Below, piece after piece: positions 9,860-19,960 of a DNA stretch of 64,000 nucleotides. Origin of the DNA: Archangium violaceum (GTDB taxonomy: Bacteria; Myxococcota; Myxococcia; Myxococcales; Myxococcaceae); NCBI RefSeq assembly GCF_016887565.1, contig NZ_CP069396.1, forward strand, positions 12,072,001 to 12,136,000, given 5' to 3'. Position 1 is the first letter of the stretch; each line of letters opens with the position of its first letter. The position numbers and the translations under genes are program-made. The notes below the pieces were generated by a model, which was given only the letters and a program-made list of their open reading frames with translations, ran no database searches and was not told the DNA's origin.

Positions 9860-10756
9860 CTAGGGAATGGTGACTCCGGGGATGGTGAGCTGGCGGGGAC
9901 CCGCCTCCTTCAACCAGAGCGAGTAGTTGCCGGAGGGCGCGTCATCGGCGTTCTCGACCTCCACGACGATCTGCTGTTTGCCATTGCCGGCGATGGCCTC
10001 GCCCTGCCAGAAGCGCAGGCCCTTCACCTTCTCGCCCCGAGCGTTCATCAAGGAGGCCTCGACGGCCATCCAGGGCTCCGGGCCCGAGTTGGCCACCCAG
10101 ACCTCCAGGGCGACACTGGTATCGGAGCGATAGCCAGCGCCCTTGACCAGGGAGAGCCCGTCCACGGAGCGACCATCGACCTCGGGCCGGAACATGCGCG
10201 CCTGGACACCGGTCATCGAGATGGTTCCGTTGACGATGGCGCCTCGCAGGCCCTTGAGGACCTGGCGCTCGGCGCGCAGCCGCTCGAGCTCCTCCAGGAG
10301 CTGCCGGGACCGGGCGCGCTCCTGGGCCACCTCCTGCTGGTAGGACTCGCGGGTGCGCGTGTCACGGTACACCTCCACCTGCCGGGTCGCCCGCGCCTGA
10401 TGGGCCACCAGGACGAAGGGGATGACGTCCGGGGCGGCTCCGTTCGCGAAACGCACCGTCAGCCGCAGGCGCTCCCCGGGAGCCATGTCACGCGGAGGAA
10501 CGAAGCCGATACCGTTGCGGCCCCGCATCACCTCGAGGAAGCGCGTCTCGTCCTCCAGCTCCACGACGATGGGAGCATCGAAGAGCAACCCGGTCATGAG
10601 CCCCGGGCTGACACACACCTCGCGCGCCGCCTCGGGAGTCGCGGCCAGCTCGATGCGCCGCACGTCCTCGCAGAGGGCGTTCTCGGAGGGACCCCGGGTG
10701 GGAGAGGCGCCCAGGAAGACCAGGCTCACGAGGGCCACGGTGGAGGATGGGAGCAT
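9860..10756 (-). CDS. DUF2381 (TIGR02268) family exported protein
   Basis: 298 residues from ATG 10756, where a signal peptide begins (MLPSSTVALVSLVFLGASP). The body fits the Myxococcus paralogous family DUF2381: an early stretch ending in CVSPGLMTGLLFDAPI, then FLEVMRGRNGIGFVPPRDM and GERLRLTVRFANGAAPDVIPF, a coiled-coil-like Glu/Arg-rich centre (YQQEVAQERARSRQLLEEL) and a beta-rich C-terminus. Function is unknown. Members of this family often sit beside Ser/Thr kinase genes, and here it follows a membrane-bound kinase by 26 bases, so a shared envelope-signalling role is plausible but unproven. Confidence 0.82.
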   Translation of the reverse strand: MLPSSTVALVSLVFLGASPTRGPSENALCEDVRRIELAATPEAAREVCVSPGLMTGLLFDAPIVVELEDETRFLEVMRGRNGIGFVPPRDMAPGERLRLTVRFANGAAPDVIPFVLVAHQARATRQVEVYRDTRTRESYQQEVAQERARSRQLLEELERLRAERQVLKGLRGAIVNGTISMTGVQARMFRPEVDGRSVDGLSLVKGAGYRSDTSVALEVWVANSGPEPWMAVEASLMNARGEKVKGLRFWQGEAIAGNGKQQIVVEVENADDAPSGNYSLWLKEAGPRQLTIPGVTIP

Positions 10757-10782
10757 GGATGACGGTCTCCAGGGCGAGCCAG

Positions 10783-12495
10783 TCAGTACTTGTACATGGA
10801 GTTGGGGAGGGGAATCAGATCGAAGACGGTGGCGATGAGCACCCGGTCGCGCGTGCTCTTGGAATCCATCGGGACCCCGCGCTCGCCATAGCGGCTGAGC
10901 TCCAGACAGATGGGGAGGGTCTCTCCACTGGGGAGCCGCATCTCGGTGAAGCGGCCATACACCTGGTTCTTGCCGAAGACGAGCCGCCCGGACATGGCCG
11001 TCCCGCTGGGGATGTCGCCCCAACCGGGGAGCGGAATGATGGAGAAGTCGCCCTCGCGCACGGGCATGACCGAGTGGACGTCGTTGGAGAGGAGGATGGG
11101 GGGCTGAGGCCCCTTCTTCATCTTGAAGCGCTCATAGGTCTCCCGGACGCCGGGTGGACAGTCCGCCTGGGTCGGCAGCTGGGGAGTGGTCGCGCACGCC
11201 GAGCAGGCAACGGCGGTGGCCGCGACCAGACCGCGCAGGGGCTTCGACTTCGTCATCTCGGGTTCCTCGCTGGACGTCGCACGGGCGACGGGCGCGGGGA
11301 TGGATGACTCGGGAGGTGCCGCGCCGGCGCCAACGTCTCCCGTCACCTGGGGAGGCGCCAATTCCTGGCGGGAGCCAGCCTTTTGAGACGGGAGGGGGTC
11401 AGCCGACTCTACACGTTGGGTGGTGGACGATGCCCGCGAGGGTCGCCACCCCTTCACGGCGAGGAGGGAGAGCGCTCCGGCCGCCACGAGCGCCGCGAGC
11501 AGCGCGAGTCCGGCCCCCCACCTCCGAGGGGTACGCCAGGGGCGCTCGCGAACCGGCGGAGCCTGTTTCACGGGCCGCGAGTCACCGGGGAACAGCGGGG
11601 TGCGCCAGGAGTCGTCGGCCCGGGACAGCTCCGCCTCCAGGGCGGTGGCGAGCGCCCCGGCATCCGGGAACCGAGCCTCGGGCGCCTTCTCCAGCATGCG
11701 CAGACACAGGTCGCTCAGGGCGCGAGGGACTCGCGAGTTGAGCGCGTGGGGCGCCGCCGGAGTCTCCTGGAGGATGGCGCGGATCATCCCCGGTTCGAGC
11801 CGCTCGCCGAAGGGCAGCCTGCGCGTCAGGAGCGCGTAGGTGGCGACCCCGAGCGCCCACAGGTCGTCCGAGGGCCCGGCGGGATAGGGCTCGGAGCTGT
11901 CGCTCTCGCGGACGAAGCGCCAGGCCTCGGGGCTGCGGTACTCGGGAGTCCCGGGGGGGAGCACGGCGGTGAGACGAGGGGCGCCCGCGTAGCCGGCCGC
12001 GCCGAAGTCCACCAGCACGGGTTGCCCATCCGCCTCGCGCACGAGGACGTTGGCCTCCTTGATATCCCGGTGCACCACACCCGAGGCATGCACGGCGGCC
12101 AGGGCGCTCGCGAGGGGCAACAGCACCTGGCGCACCAGACCGAGGGCGGAGGGGTTCTCCTCGAGGGCCCAGACGTCCAGGGGACGGCCCTCGACGAGCT
12201 CCAGGACGAGCACCAGGAAGCGCGGGGCGTCGTCCGGCCAGAGGCTGTAGCCGTGGAGGCCCACCACATGGGGGTGGCGGACCTTGCGCAGGGAGTCCAC
12301 CTCGCGCTCGCCGCGGACATCCAGGGGAAGCAGCTTGAGGGCGAAGGCCCGTCCGCCCCGGCTGGCGCGGAGGACGGCACCGAAGCTGCCGGAGGCGAGC
12401 CGCGCCTCGACGGTGAAGCCCGCCACCTGGGCACCGGGAGTACAGTCCAACCCGGGTGGCCCCCAGGCCCCTCCGGCGCTCTCGTTCTCGCGCAT
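10783..12495 (-). CDS. Membrane Ser/Thr protein kinase with a C-terminal lipoprotein-like region
   Basis: 570 residues from ATG 12495 (GGAGG eight bases upstream; ATG 12516 is an alternative without a ribosome site). Kinase domain about 25-295: LASGSFGAVLRAS glycine loop, Lys 54, HRDIKEANV with Asp 144, VDFGAAG with Asp 163, and activation segment GTPEYRSPEA. A single membrane segment (about 327-347) would place the rest outside the cytoplasm. After a Pro/Ser/Ala-rich linker, residues 414-434 look like a second, internal lipoprotein signal (MTKSKPLRG, then VAATAVACSAC), followed by a 137-residue tail. The internal ATG at 11256 has GAGGA seven bases before it, so a separate lipoprotein may also be made. 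Confidence 0.9.
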   Translation of the reverse strand: MRENESAGGAWGPPGLDCTPGAQVAGFTVEARLASGSFGAVLRASRGGRAFALKLLPLDVRGEREVDSLRKVRHPHVVGLHGYSLWPDDAPRFLVLVLELVEGRPLDVWALEENPSALGLVRQVLLPLASALAAVHASGVVHRDIKEANVLVREADGQPVLVDFGAAGYAGAPRLTAVLPPGTPEYRSPEAWRFVRESDSSEPYPAGPSDDLWALGVATYALLTRRLPFGERLEPGMIRAILQETPAAPHALNSRVPRALSDLCLRMLEKAPEARFPDAGALATALEAELSRADDSWRTPLFPGDSRPVKQAPPVRERPWRTPRRWGAGLALLAALVAAGALSLLAVKGWRPSRASSTTQRVESADPLPSQKAGSRQELAPPQVTGDVGAGAAPPESSIPAPVARATSSEEPEMTKSKPLRGLVAATAVACSACATTPQLPTQADCPPGVRETYERFKMKKGPQPPILLSNDVHSVMPVREGDFSIIPLPGWGDIPSGTAMSGRLVFGKNQVYGRFTEMRLPSGETLPICLELSRYGERGVPMDSKSTRDRVLIATVFDLIPLPNSMYKY

Positions 12496-12588
12496 CCCAC
12501 CGACCTCCGAAGACATCGGAGGCTACCAGACCCACTCCGCGAGTAGCCCCGGCTTCTCCAGGTTCCGGTCCGGAAGCGGAAGGAGTCC

Positions 12589-13947
12589 TCAATGGGCCTG
12601 TGCGCGCGCGAGTCGCTGAGCCACGCGGAAGAGCTGGGTGCAGGAGTAGTCGAGGGGAGCGCCGCGCTCCTGGAAGGCATGGCGGGCGCGCAGGAAGGGA
12701 AGCCAGGCCCTGTCCCCCACCACCACCGCCGATTCCTCCAGCTTTCGACGAGGCACCCAGCGGCCCCCCAGGGAGTGCACCAGATGCATGCCCAGCAAAG
12801 CCCCTAGCGGGGGGATGAGCAGTTCCTCATCCCCATACGTCGGCCCCTCTTCAGGCGTGGGCCGCCCACCCCGGCCAGAGCGCCACAGGTAGTAATCCAA
12901 CCGCGGTAGCGCATCCACCGAGCCCTCCTCCAGAGCCGGAACCTGCTTGTGGAGCATCAAGATGAGCCGCTTGAGGAAGACGCCCTCGTAGATGTCGACC
13001 TCCCGCTGCACGTCATCGACATCGGACGCTGGAACATCAGCGGCGGGCAGCCACTCGGTGACGGGAGGTGGGCGGTAGCTGTTGAAGCGCTCGACGTTCC
13101 GTCGCTGCTCGGGCAAGCCCAGTGCCTCCACCTTCAACCAGAGGATGTCGGCCACATCCTCGTCGAACTCGACGGGGATGGGAGTGAAGACGAGCGAGCG
13201 CTGACGCAGGGTAGCGAGCGTCTCCTCCAGCTTCAGCTCGGGGCGCAGGTGCACCAGGGCACGGGCCTGGGCGACACGGGCCTCCTCGGAATCGAAGTCC
13301 GCGGGAGTGTGACGGGAGAGCCACATCACGGCACCACCGGGCAACTGCTCCACGTGAACGGAGGGCACGGACATCAGGCGCTCACGGCCGAGCTCCTCCA
13401 CCATGCGTGGGCCGTACACGTTGAGCCAGTAGGCCTCGTACACCCGCTTCGGTTGGCGCGTACTCGTCCGGTGCGGGTCGCTCCCCAGGAAGAAGTCGGT
13501 GTAGCTGTGGGCCAGTCCGTAGGAGATGGGGAAGCGCTGGGCGAAGGAACGCACCAGGGACACGAAGCGGTGGGCGTACTCTTCGCGCTGTCCCTCTTCA
13601 CGAACGATGGAGAAGGGTTTGAGCGTCAACTCGAGGGAGAAGCGGGTGTCCTCGGAGCCCTGGTCGGGAAAGCTGAGTCCAAGGTGTATGTCCGGTGGCA
13701 GGTAGCGAGAAAAACCGATCCTCGTGCTGGCACCGTACCTGAACTCGTTGAGCCGCTTGTGCAGCATCTGGCGCGAATACTTCAGGTACCGCGACAGATA
13801 CACGCGACCCGGCCGCAGAGCCGCATCAAGGGACTCGACGAAGTCCAACACCTCGTCCAGCCCATCATGCTCCCGTTCCAGGGGATTGATGGGGGAGTAC
13901 AGCTGCAAGGTGAAGTCATCCGCTTTGTTCCAGTCATTGTGGTGCAT
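12589..13947 (-). CDS. DUF3396-like immunity candidate for the upstream lipoprotein toxin
   Basis: 452 residues from ATG 13947, overlapping the end of the upstream toxin-like gene by 14 bases, so translation is likely coupled. The middle (about 100-260) resembles DUF3396/type VI immunity family proteins: SFAQRFPISYGLAHSYTDFF, then VYEAYWLNVYGPRMVEEL and VHVEQLPGGAVMWLSRHTP. The C-terminal 130 residues are an extra domain with a region reading LLGMHLVHSLGGRWVPRRKL. There is no signal peptide, as expected for an immunity protein that neutralises an incoming toxin in the cytoplasm. Family placement is from recall of motif style, and the pairing is inferred from the overlap. Confidence 0.65.
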   Translation of the reverse strand: MHHNDWNKADDFTLQLYSPINPLEREHDGLDEVLDFVESLDAALRPGRVYLSRYLKYSRQMLHKRLNEFRYGASTRIGFSRYLPPDIHLGLSFPDQGSEDTRFSLELTLKPFSIVREEGQREEYAHRFVSLVRSFAQRFPISYGLAHSYTDFFLGSDPHRTSTRQPKRVYEAYWLNVYGPRMVEELGRERLMSVPSVHVEQLPGGAVMWLSRHTPADFDSEEARVAQARALVHLRPELKLEETLATLRQRSLVFTPIPVEFDEDVADILWLKVEALGLPEQRRNVERFNSYRPPPVTEWLPAADVPASDVDDVQREVDIYEGVFLKRLILMLHKQVPALEEGSVDALPRLDYYLWRSGRGGRPTPEEGPTYGDEELLIPPLGALLGMHLVHSLGGRWVPRRKLEESAVVVGDRAWLPFLRARHAFQERGAPLDYSCTQLFRVAQRLARAQAH

Positions 13948-15289
13948 GGAAGTGGAGCTCGACGTTGAGATCCTCTGCTTTGCGAATGAGTTTGACCTTG
14001 AGCCCAGGCGCCATTTCCGCCCCATCGTAAACGAGGTGGACACGTGAGACGTTAACCTTGCGCCCAAAGAGAGGGTGCCCGGGTCTTCGCACCTCCACCG
14101 TGCCACCATACTTCGTCAACGCTTCCCGTGCGTCAGCCGCGAGGTGCGCGTCGATCACATCTTCGCTCATGGACTTGAAGTCGCGCTTCTTGTTGCTGAA
14201 GGAGTGGACGGAGGGCGTCTGGCCAGGGCGCAGGGAGGCCTCGTCCACGACGAACTGGTCCACATAGGTGAGCGAGACACGGCCCTCGTGCGCCAATCCC
14301 ACGTTCTCCATCACCAGGGGCTGCTCGAGACCTCGCAGCCAGTGTCTCTGTCCCCTCGCGAGTCCCGCATCCTGTCTGAGAACCCGCGCCACGCTCCCCT
14401 GAAACGCCAGCGCCTCCTGGAACCGGCCACGAAAGGCGTTGTAGCCATCCCACTTCAGCGGCGGCTTCACCGGGGGGGCGTCGGGAGGCCATTGCCGGGC
14501 CCCCGAGAGTTCCTCGTAGCGCCGCTCCCAATACGCCACATAGTCCACCCACCTGCTCTCGGTAACGGACACTCCAGATGGAGGCTGGTGCACCGAGGGC
14601 CGGTAACGGGCAAGTGCCTCCAATTGCGCCGGGAGACGCGCGCCGGATTCCAGCGCCTCGGCCTCGGTGAAGCGAGCCTCCAGTGCCGCCGCATCCTCCA
14701 GCGACAACCCGCGCCCTACCCCACCCGCCAGCGTCCGCACCTCCGCCCCGGCCGCCTTCGCCTCCGCCACCTCCAACACACTCCCCACGAGCAGCACGCT
14801 CAGGGCGGCGTTGAGCACGGCGTTCTCCACGCCCTTGCGCCGGGCCTCCCGCTCGAAGCTGCGCGCCAGCACGTGCCGGAGCCGCGTGCCCCCCGCCTCA
14901 TGCGAGGGAATCAGCTCCTCGAGGAACGCCCATCGCACCGTGCACGTGGGCAGCGAGGGACACACCAGACCCAGCGCCTGCTCCGCCAGCTTCTCGCCGC
15001 CAGCGGCGACCTGCGCCTCCAGCTGGCCGAAGAGCACCCGGGCCCGCGCGTCGCCCCGCTGCGCGTCCGCATACACCCGCTCCAGGTGCTCGGAGCGGTG
15101 CACCAGCAACACGTCGGAGTATCTGCCCGTCAACCGTCCCGCGGCGTCGCAATACAGGGCGTAGTCGAACGCAGGCGCCACGTCCTCCCGCCACACCTCG
15201 GGCGGCGCGGCGCCATCCTCACCGCAACTGCTGCCACCCAGGACGAGGCTCAGCACCACCCATGCGACAACCCGCGGCCAATGACCCAT
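13934..15289 (-). CDS. SitA-like polymorphic toxin lipoprotein (candidate)
   Basis: 451 residues. The N-terminus is a lipoprotein-type signal (basic start, VVAWVVLSLVL core, Cys 22 in LGGSSCGED; the lipobox is imperfect). A hydrophobic stretch lies at 157-176 (VLNAALSVLLVGSVLEVAEA), followed by an Ala/Glu helical region. The C-terminal domain (about 290-451) contains SLTYVDQFVVDEA (Asp 344), HSFSNKKRDF (Lys 367/368) and EVRRPGHPLFGRKVNVSRVH, perhaps a PD-(D/E)XK-like nuclease. Architecture and neighbourhood match the myxobacterial Sit toxins (TIGR02269-type lipoproteins, transferred by outer-membrane exchange), where an immunity gene follows directly, as here. Toxin activity is inferred. Confidence 0.65.
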   Translation of the reverse strand: MGHWPRVVAWVVLSLVLGGSSCGEDGAAPPEVWREDVAPAFDYALYCDAAGRLTGRYSDVLLVHRSEHLERVYADAQRGDARARVLFGQLEAQVAAGGEKLAEQALGLVCPSLPTCTVRWAFLEELIPSHEAGGTRLRHVLARSFEREARRKGVENAVLNAALSVLLVGSVLEVAEAKAAGAEVRTLAGGVGRGLSLEDAAALEARFTEAEALESGARLPAQLEALARYRPSVHQPPSGVSVTESRWVDYVAYWERRYEELSGARQWPPDAPPVKPPLKWDGYNAFRGRFQEALAFQGSVARVLRQDAGLARGQRHWLRGLEQPLVMENVGLAHEGRVSLTYVDQFVVDEASLRPGQTPSVHSFSNKKRDFKSMSEDVIDAHLAADAREALTKYGGTVEVRRPGHPLFGRKVNVSRVHLVYDGAEMAPGLKVKLIRKAEDLNVELHFHAPQ

Positions 15290-15336
15290 GGTCCGAGAGT
15301 CTTCCCGGGACGAACGGACCGGGCAATGTCCCCCTG

Positions 15337-15372
15337 CTCGGGCTCCAGACGGGGCATGGCCCCGAGCCCGAG
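15337..15372. promoter_or_regulatory. Large imperfect palindrome in a divergent promoter region
   Basis: CTCGGGCTC (15337-15345) pairs with GAGCCCGAG (15364-15372), and inside it GGGGC (15351-15355) pairs with GCCCC (15359-15363). It lies between the divergent toxin-like lipoprotein gene and the molybdopterin oxidoreductase gene, about 48 bases upstream of the former. It could be an operator or an attenuating hairpin for either gene. Confidence 0.45.
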
Positions 15373-15470
15373 AGCCACGAAGAGAGCCTGATGGTCACAT
15401 ACCGGAAGAGGTAGACTCTGGAGGCCCGGCAGCCGCGGCCCCCTCTCCGCGCCCGGGTCAGGAGGAAGCC

Positions 15471-17825
<2,355 letters not shown>

Positions 17826-17835
17826 CACCCGGGAC

Positions 17836-19056
17836 TCAGGCGGCCTCCCGCTCCGGCTCCGGAGACGGGAGCGCGCGCGAGCGGCTCGCGAGGAAATGCG
17901 CGACCCAGGCCAGCGCGGCGACAGTGGCCAGCACGGCGCCCATGGGGGTCGCGGTGCCATTGTAGAGGGCGCTCACGGCCCAGGAGGCGGAAGCGGCGAT
18001 CGCGTACTGGAGCGCGCCGAGCACCGCGGAGGCGAGCCCCGCGCGGCTGGCGTGCTTCTCGAGCGCGAGCGCCGTGGCGTTGGGCATGACGAGCCCCAGC
18101 GTCGAGACGAAGAAGAACAGCGCGGCGGCCATGCCCCACAGGCCGAAGGCACCGCTCCACGCGACCAGCAGCACGCACGAGGCCGCGACAACGGACAGGA
18201 CCAGGGCCCAGCGCAGGATGCGCTGGGGCGGGTGGGTCACCAGCAGCCTGCGGTTGAGCTGTGACAGGGAGACCAGGCCCAACGCGTTGGTGCCGAAGAA
18301 CCAGCCGAAGTGCTGCGGCGAGACGCCATGCAGCGTGATGAAGACGAACGACGCGCCCGAGATGTAGGCGAACATGCCGGCCTGGATGAAGGCGCAGGCG
18401 AGCGCCGGGCCCAGGAAGTCGGCCGCTCCGAGCAGCGCGGCCATCTCCGAGGCCATCGTCCGGGGACCCGAGCGGGGTGGCGCCGTCTCGGGCAGCACCT
18501 TCACCACGGCGGCGAGCGCCAGCGTCCCCACGATGGCCAGCGCGGCGAAGATGGCGCGCCACCCCAGCAACCGCAGAACAAAACCGCCGAAGAGGGGCGC
18601 GAGGATGGGCGCCACGCCCATCACGAGCACGAGCCGCGACATCGTCCGCGCGGCCTCGACACCGGACCACAGGTCCCTCACCACCGCGCGAGACACCACG
18701 ATGGCCACCGCGCCCCCGAGCGCCTGCACGAAGCGCATCGCCACGAGCACCGCCGTCCCGGGAGCGATGGCGCAGCCCAGCGAGCCCAGCACGTACAGGG
18801 CGATTCCCACCCGGAGGGGACGCGTGCGGCCGAACCGGTCGATGAGCGGGCCGGTGGTGAACTGGCCGATCGCGAGTCCGGCGAAGAACGAGGCGAGCGT
18901 GAGTTGGACGGCCGCCGGGGTCGACTGGAACTCCGTCCCGATGCTCGGAAGCGCGGGCAGGTACATGTCGATGGACAGCGGAGCGAACGCCGTCAGGGCT
19001 CCCAGCAGCAGCTCGAGCGCGAGCGTGCCGGAAGGCTTCCGGGTGGGAGCGGTCAT
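17836..19056 (-). CDS. Bcr/CflA family multidrug efflux MFS transporter
   Basis: 406 residues with twelve hydrophobic segments. The N-terminal region (LTAFAPLSIDMYLPALPSIG, then TLASFFAGLAIGQFTTGPLI and DRFGRTRPLRVG, the MFS loop 2-3 signature) is diagnostic of Bcr/CflA drug:H+ antiporters, and VAMRFVQALGGAVAIVVSRA follows in the expected place. It would export hydrophobic drugs across the inner membrane. ATG 19056 is favoured over ATG 19065 because AGGA then sits eight bases upstream. It follows the PP2C gene by 11 bases on the same strand. The 3' end is 10 bases from the convergent oxidoreductase gene. Confidence 0.93.
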   Translation of the reverse strand: MTAPTRKPSGTLALELLLGALTAFAPLSIDMYLPALPSIGTEFQSTPAAVQLTLASFFAGLAIGQFTTGPLIDRFGRTRPLRVGIALYVLGSLGCAIAPGTAVLVAMRFVQALGGAVAIVVSRAVVRDLWSGVEAARTMSRLVLVMGVAPILAPLFGGFVLRLLGWRAIFAALAIVGTLALAAVVKVLPETAPPRSGPRTMASEMAALLGAADFLGPALACAFIQAGMFAYISGASFVFITLHGVSPQHFGWFFGTNALGLVSLSQLNRRLLVTHPPQRILRWALVLSVVAASCVLLVAWSGAFGLWGMAAALFFFVSTLGLVMPNATALALEKHASRAGLASAVLGALQYAIAASASWAVSALYNGTATPMGAVLATVAALAWVAHFLASRSRALPSPEPEREAA

Positions 19057-19067
19057 GGGCCCCATTC

Positions 19068-19814
19068 CTACAATATCCGGACCACGATGCCCGTGATGTT
19101 GTCGGTGCCCCCACGGTTGTAGGCCTCCGCGACGAGCCGCTCGGCCATCTCCTGGGCCGAGCCCCCCTGCTCCAGCAAGGGCACCATGACGGCTGGCGGC
19201 ACCGGCTCGTACAGCCCATCACTGCAGAGGACCAGCACGTCCCCGGCCTGCAAGGAGACGTGCTTGCACTCGATCTCGACGCTGGCCTCCATGCCCACCG
19301 CGCCCGTCAGGGAGTTGCGGTGCATGGCGGCGAAGGGGTTCTTCGTGTCCAGCCCCGCCTCCTCCATCTCCGCGAGCACCGTGTGGTCCCGCGTCAACCG
19401 CCGCAGCACCCCGCCCCGCACCAGGAAGGTCCGGCTGTCGCCGAGGTTGCAGACGACGGCCTCCCCGTCCCTGAGCAGCACCGCGGTGATGGTCGAGGCC
19501 ATCATCGACAGCTTGCCACTCTGCTGCGCGCGCACCTCCTGGTGGGCCTGGCGCACGGCCTGGACGATGAGGCTCTCGGGTCCATTGGCCGGCTCGCCCT
19601 CCGACGGCGTGCCGGGCACCTGCTGGCCCTGCTGGGCGGACAGGAAATCGGCCACCGTGCGTAGCACCAGCTGGCTGGCCACCTCTCCGCCCTCATGCCC
19701 GCCCAGACCATCCGCGACCGCGAAGAGTCCCAGGTCGGACCGCTGGCAGTAGGAGTCCTCGTTGTTCGGCCTGCGGCCCACGTGTGTGGCCGCGCCGCTG
19801 TCGGTTCGAGACAT
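19068..19814 (-). CDS. PP2C-type Ser/Thr protein phosphatase
   Basis: About 248 residues from ATG 19814; upstream in-frame ATGs at 19877 and 19847 would add a short leader, and none has a good ribosome site. Family motifs appear in order: HVGRRPNNEDS, FAVADGLGGHEGGEVAS (metal-binding DGxGGH), VCNLGDSRTFLVRGG, LTRDHTV, VLVLCSDGLYE and the terminal GGTDNITGIVV. It is a soluble metal-dependent phosphatase that would reverse phosphorylation by the many Hanks kinases in this genome. It has no partner kinase next to it; the downstream gene is an efflux pump. Confidence 0.93.
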   Translation of the reverse strand: MSRTDSGAATHVGRRPNNEDSYCQRSDLGLFAVADGLGGHEGGEVASQLVLRTVADFLSAQQGQQVPGTPSEGEPANGPESLIVQAVRQAHQEVRAQQSGKLSMMASTITAVLLRDGEAVVCNLGDSRTFLVRGGVLRRLTRDHTVLAEMEEAGLDTKNPFAAMHRNSLTGAVGMEASVEIECKHVSLQAGDVLVLCSDGLYEPVPPAVMVPLLEQGGSAQEMAERLVAEAYNRGGTDNITGIVVRIL

Positions 19815-19960
19815 GGCGGACCCCGGAGGTGTCGAGGCAAACATGCGCATCGCGCCGCCAGTCTCGATCCGCGACATCACCGAGCCAAGGAGATAACGCC
19901 TCCCCGGCCTCCCGCTCCCCGGGCACGGAAGCATTGCCGCGCCCGGGTGCCCTCACGCCA

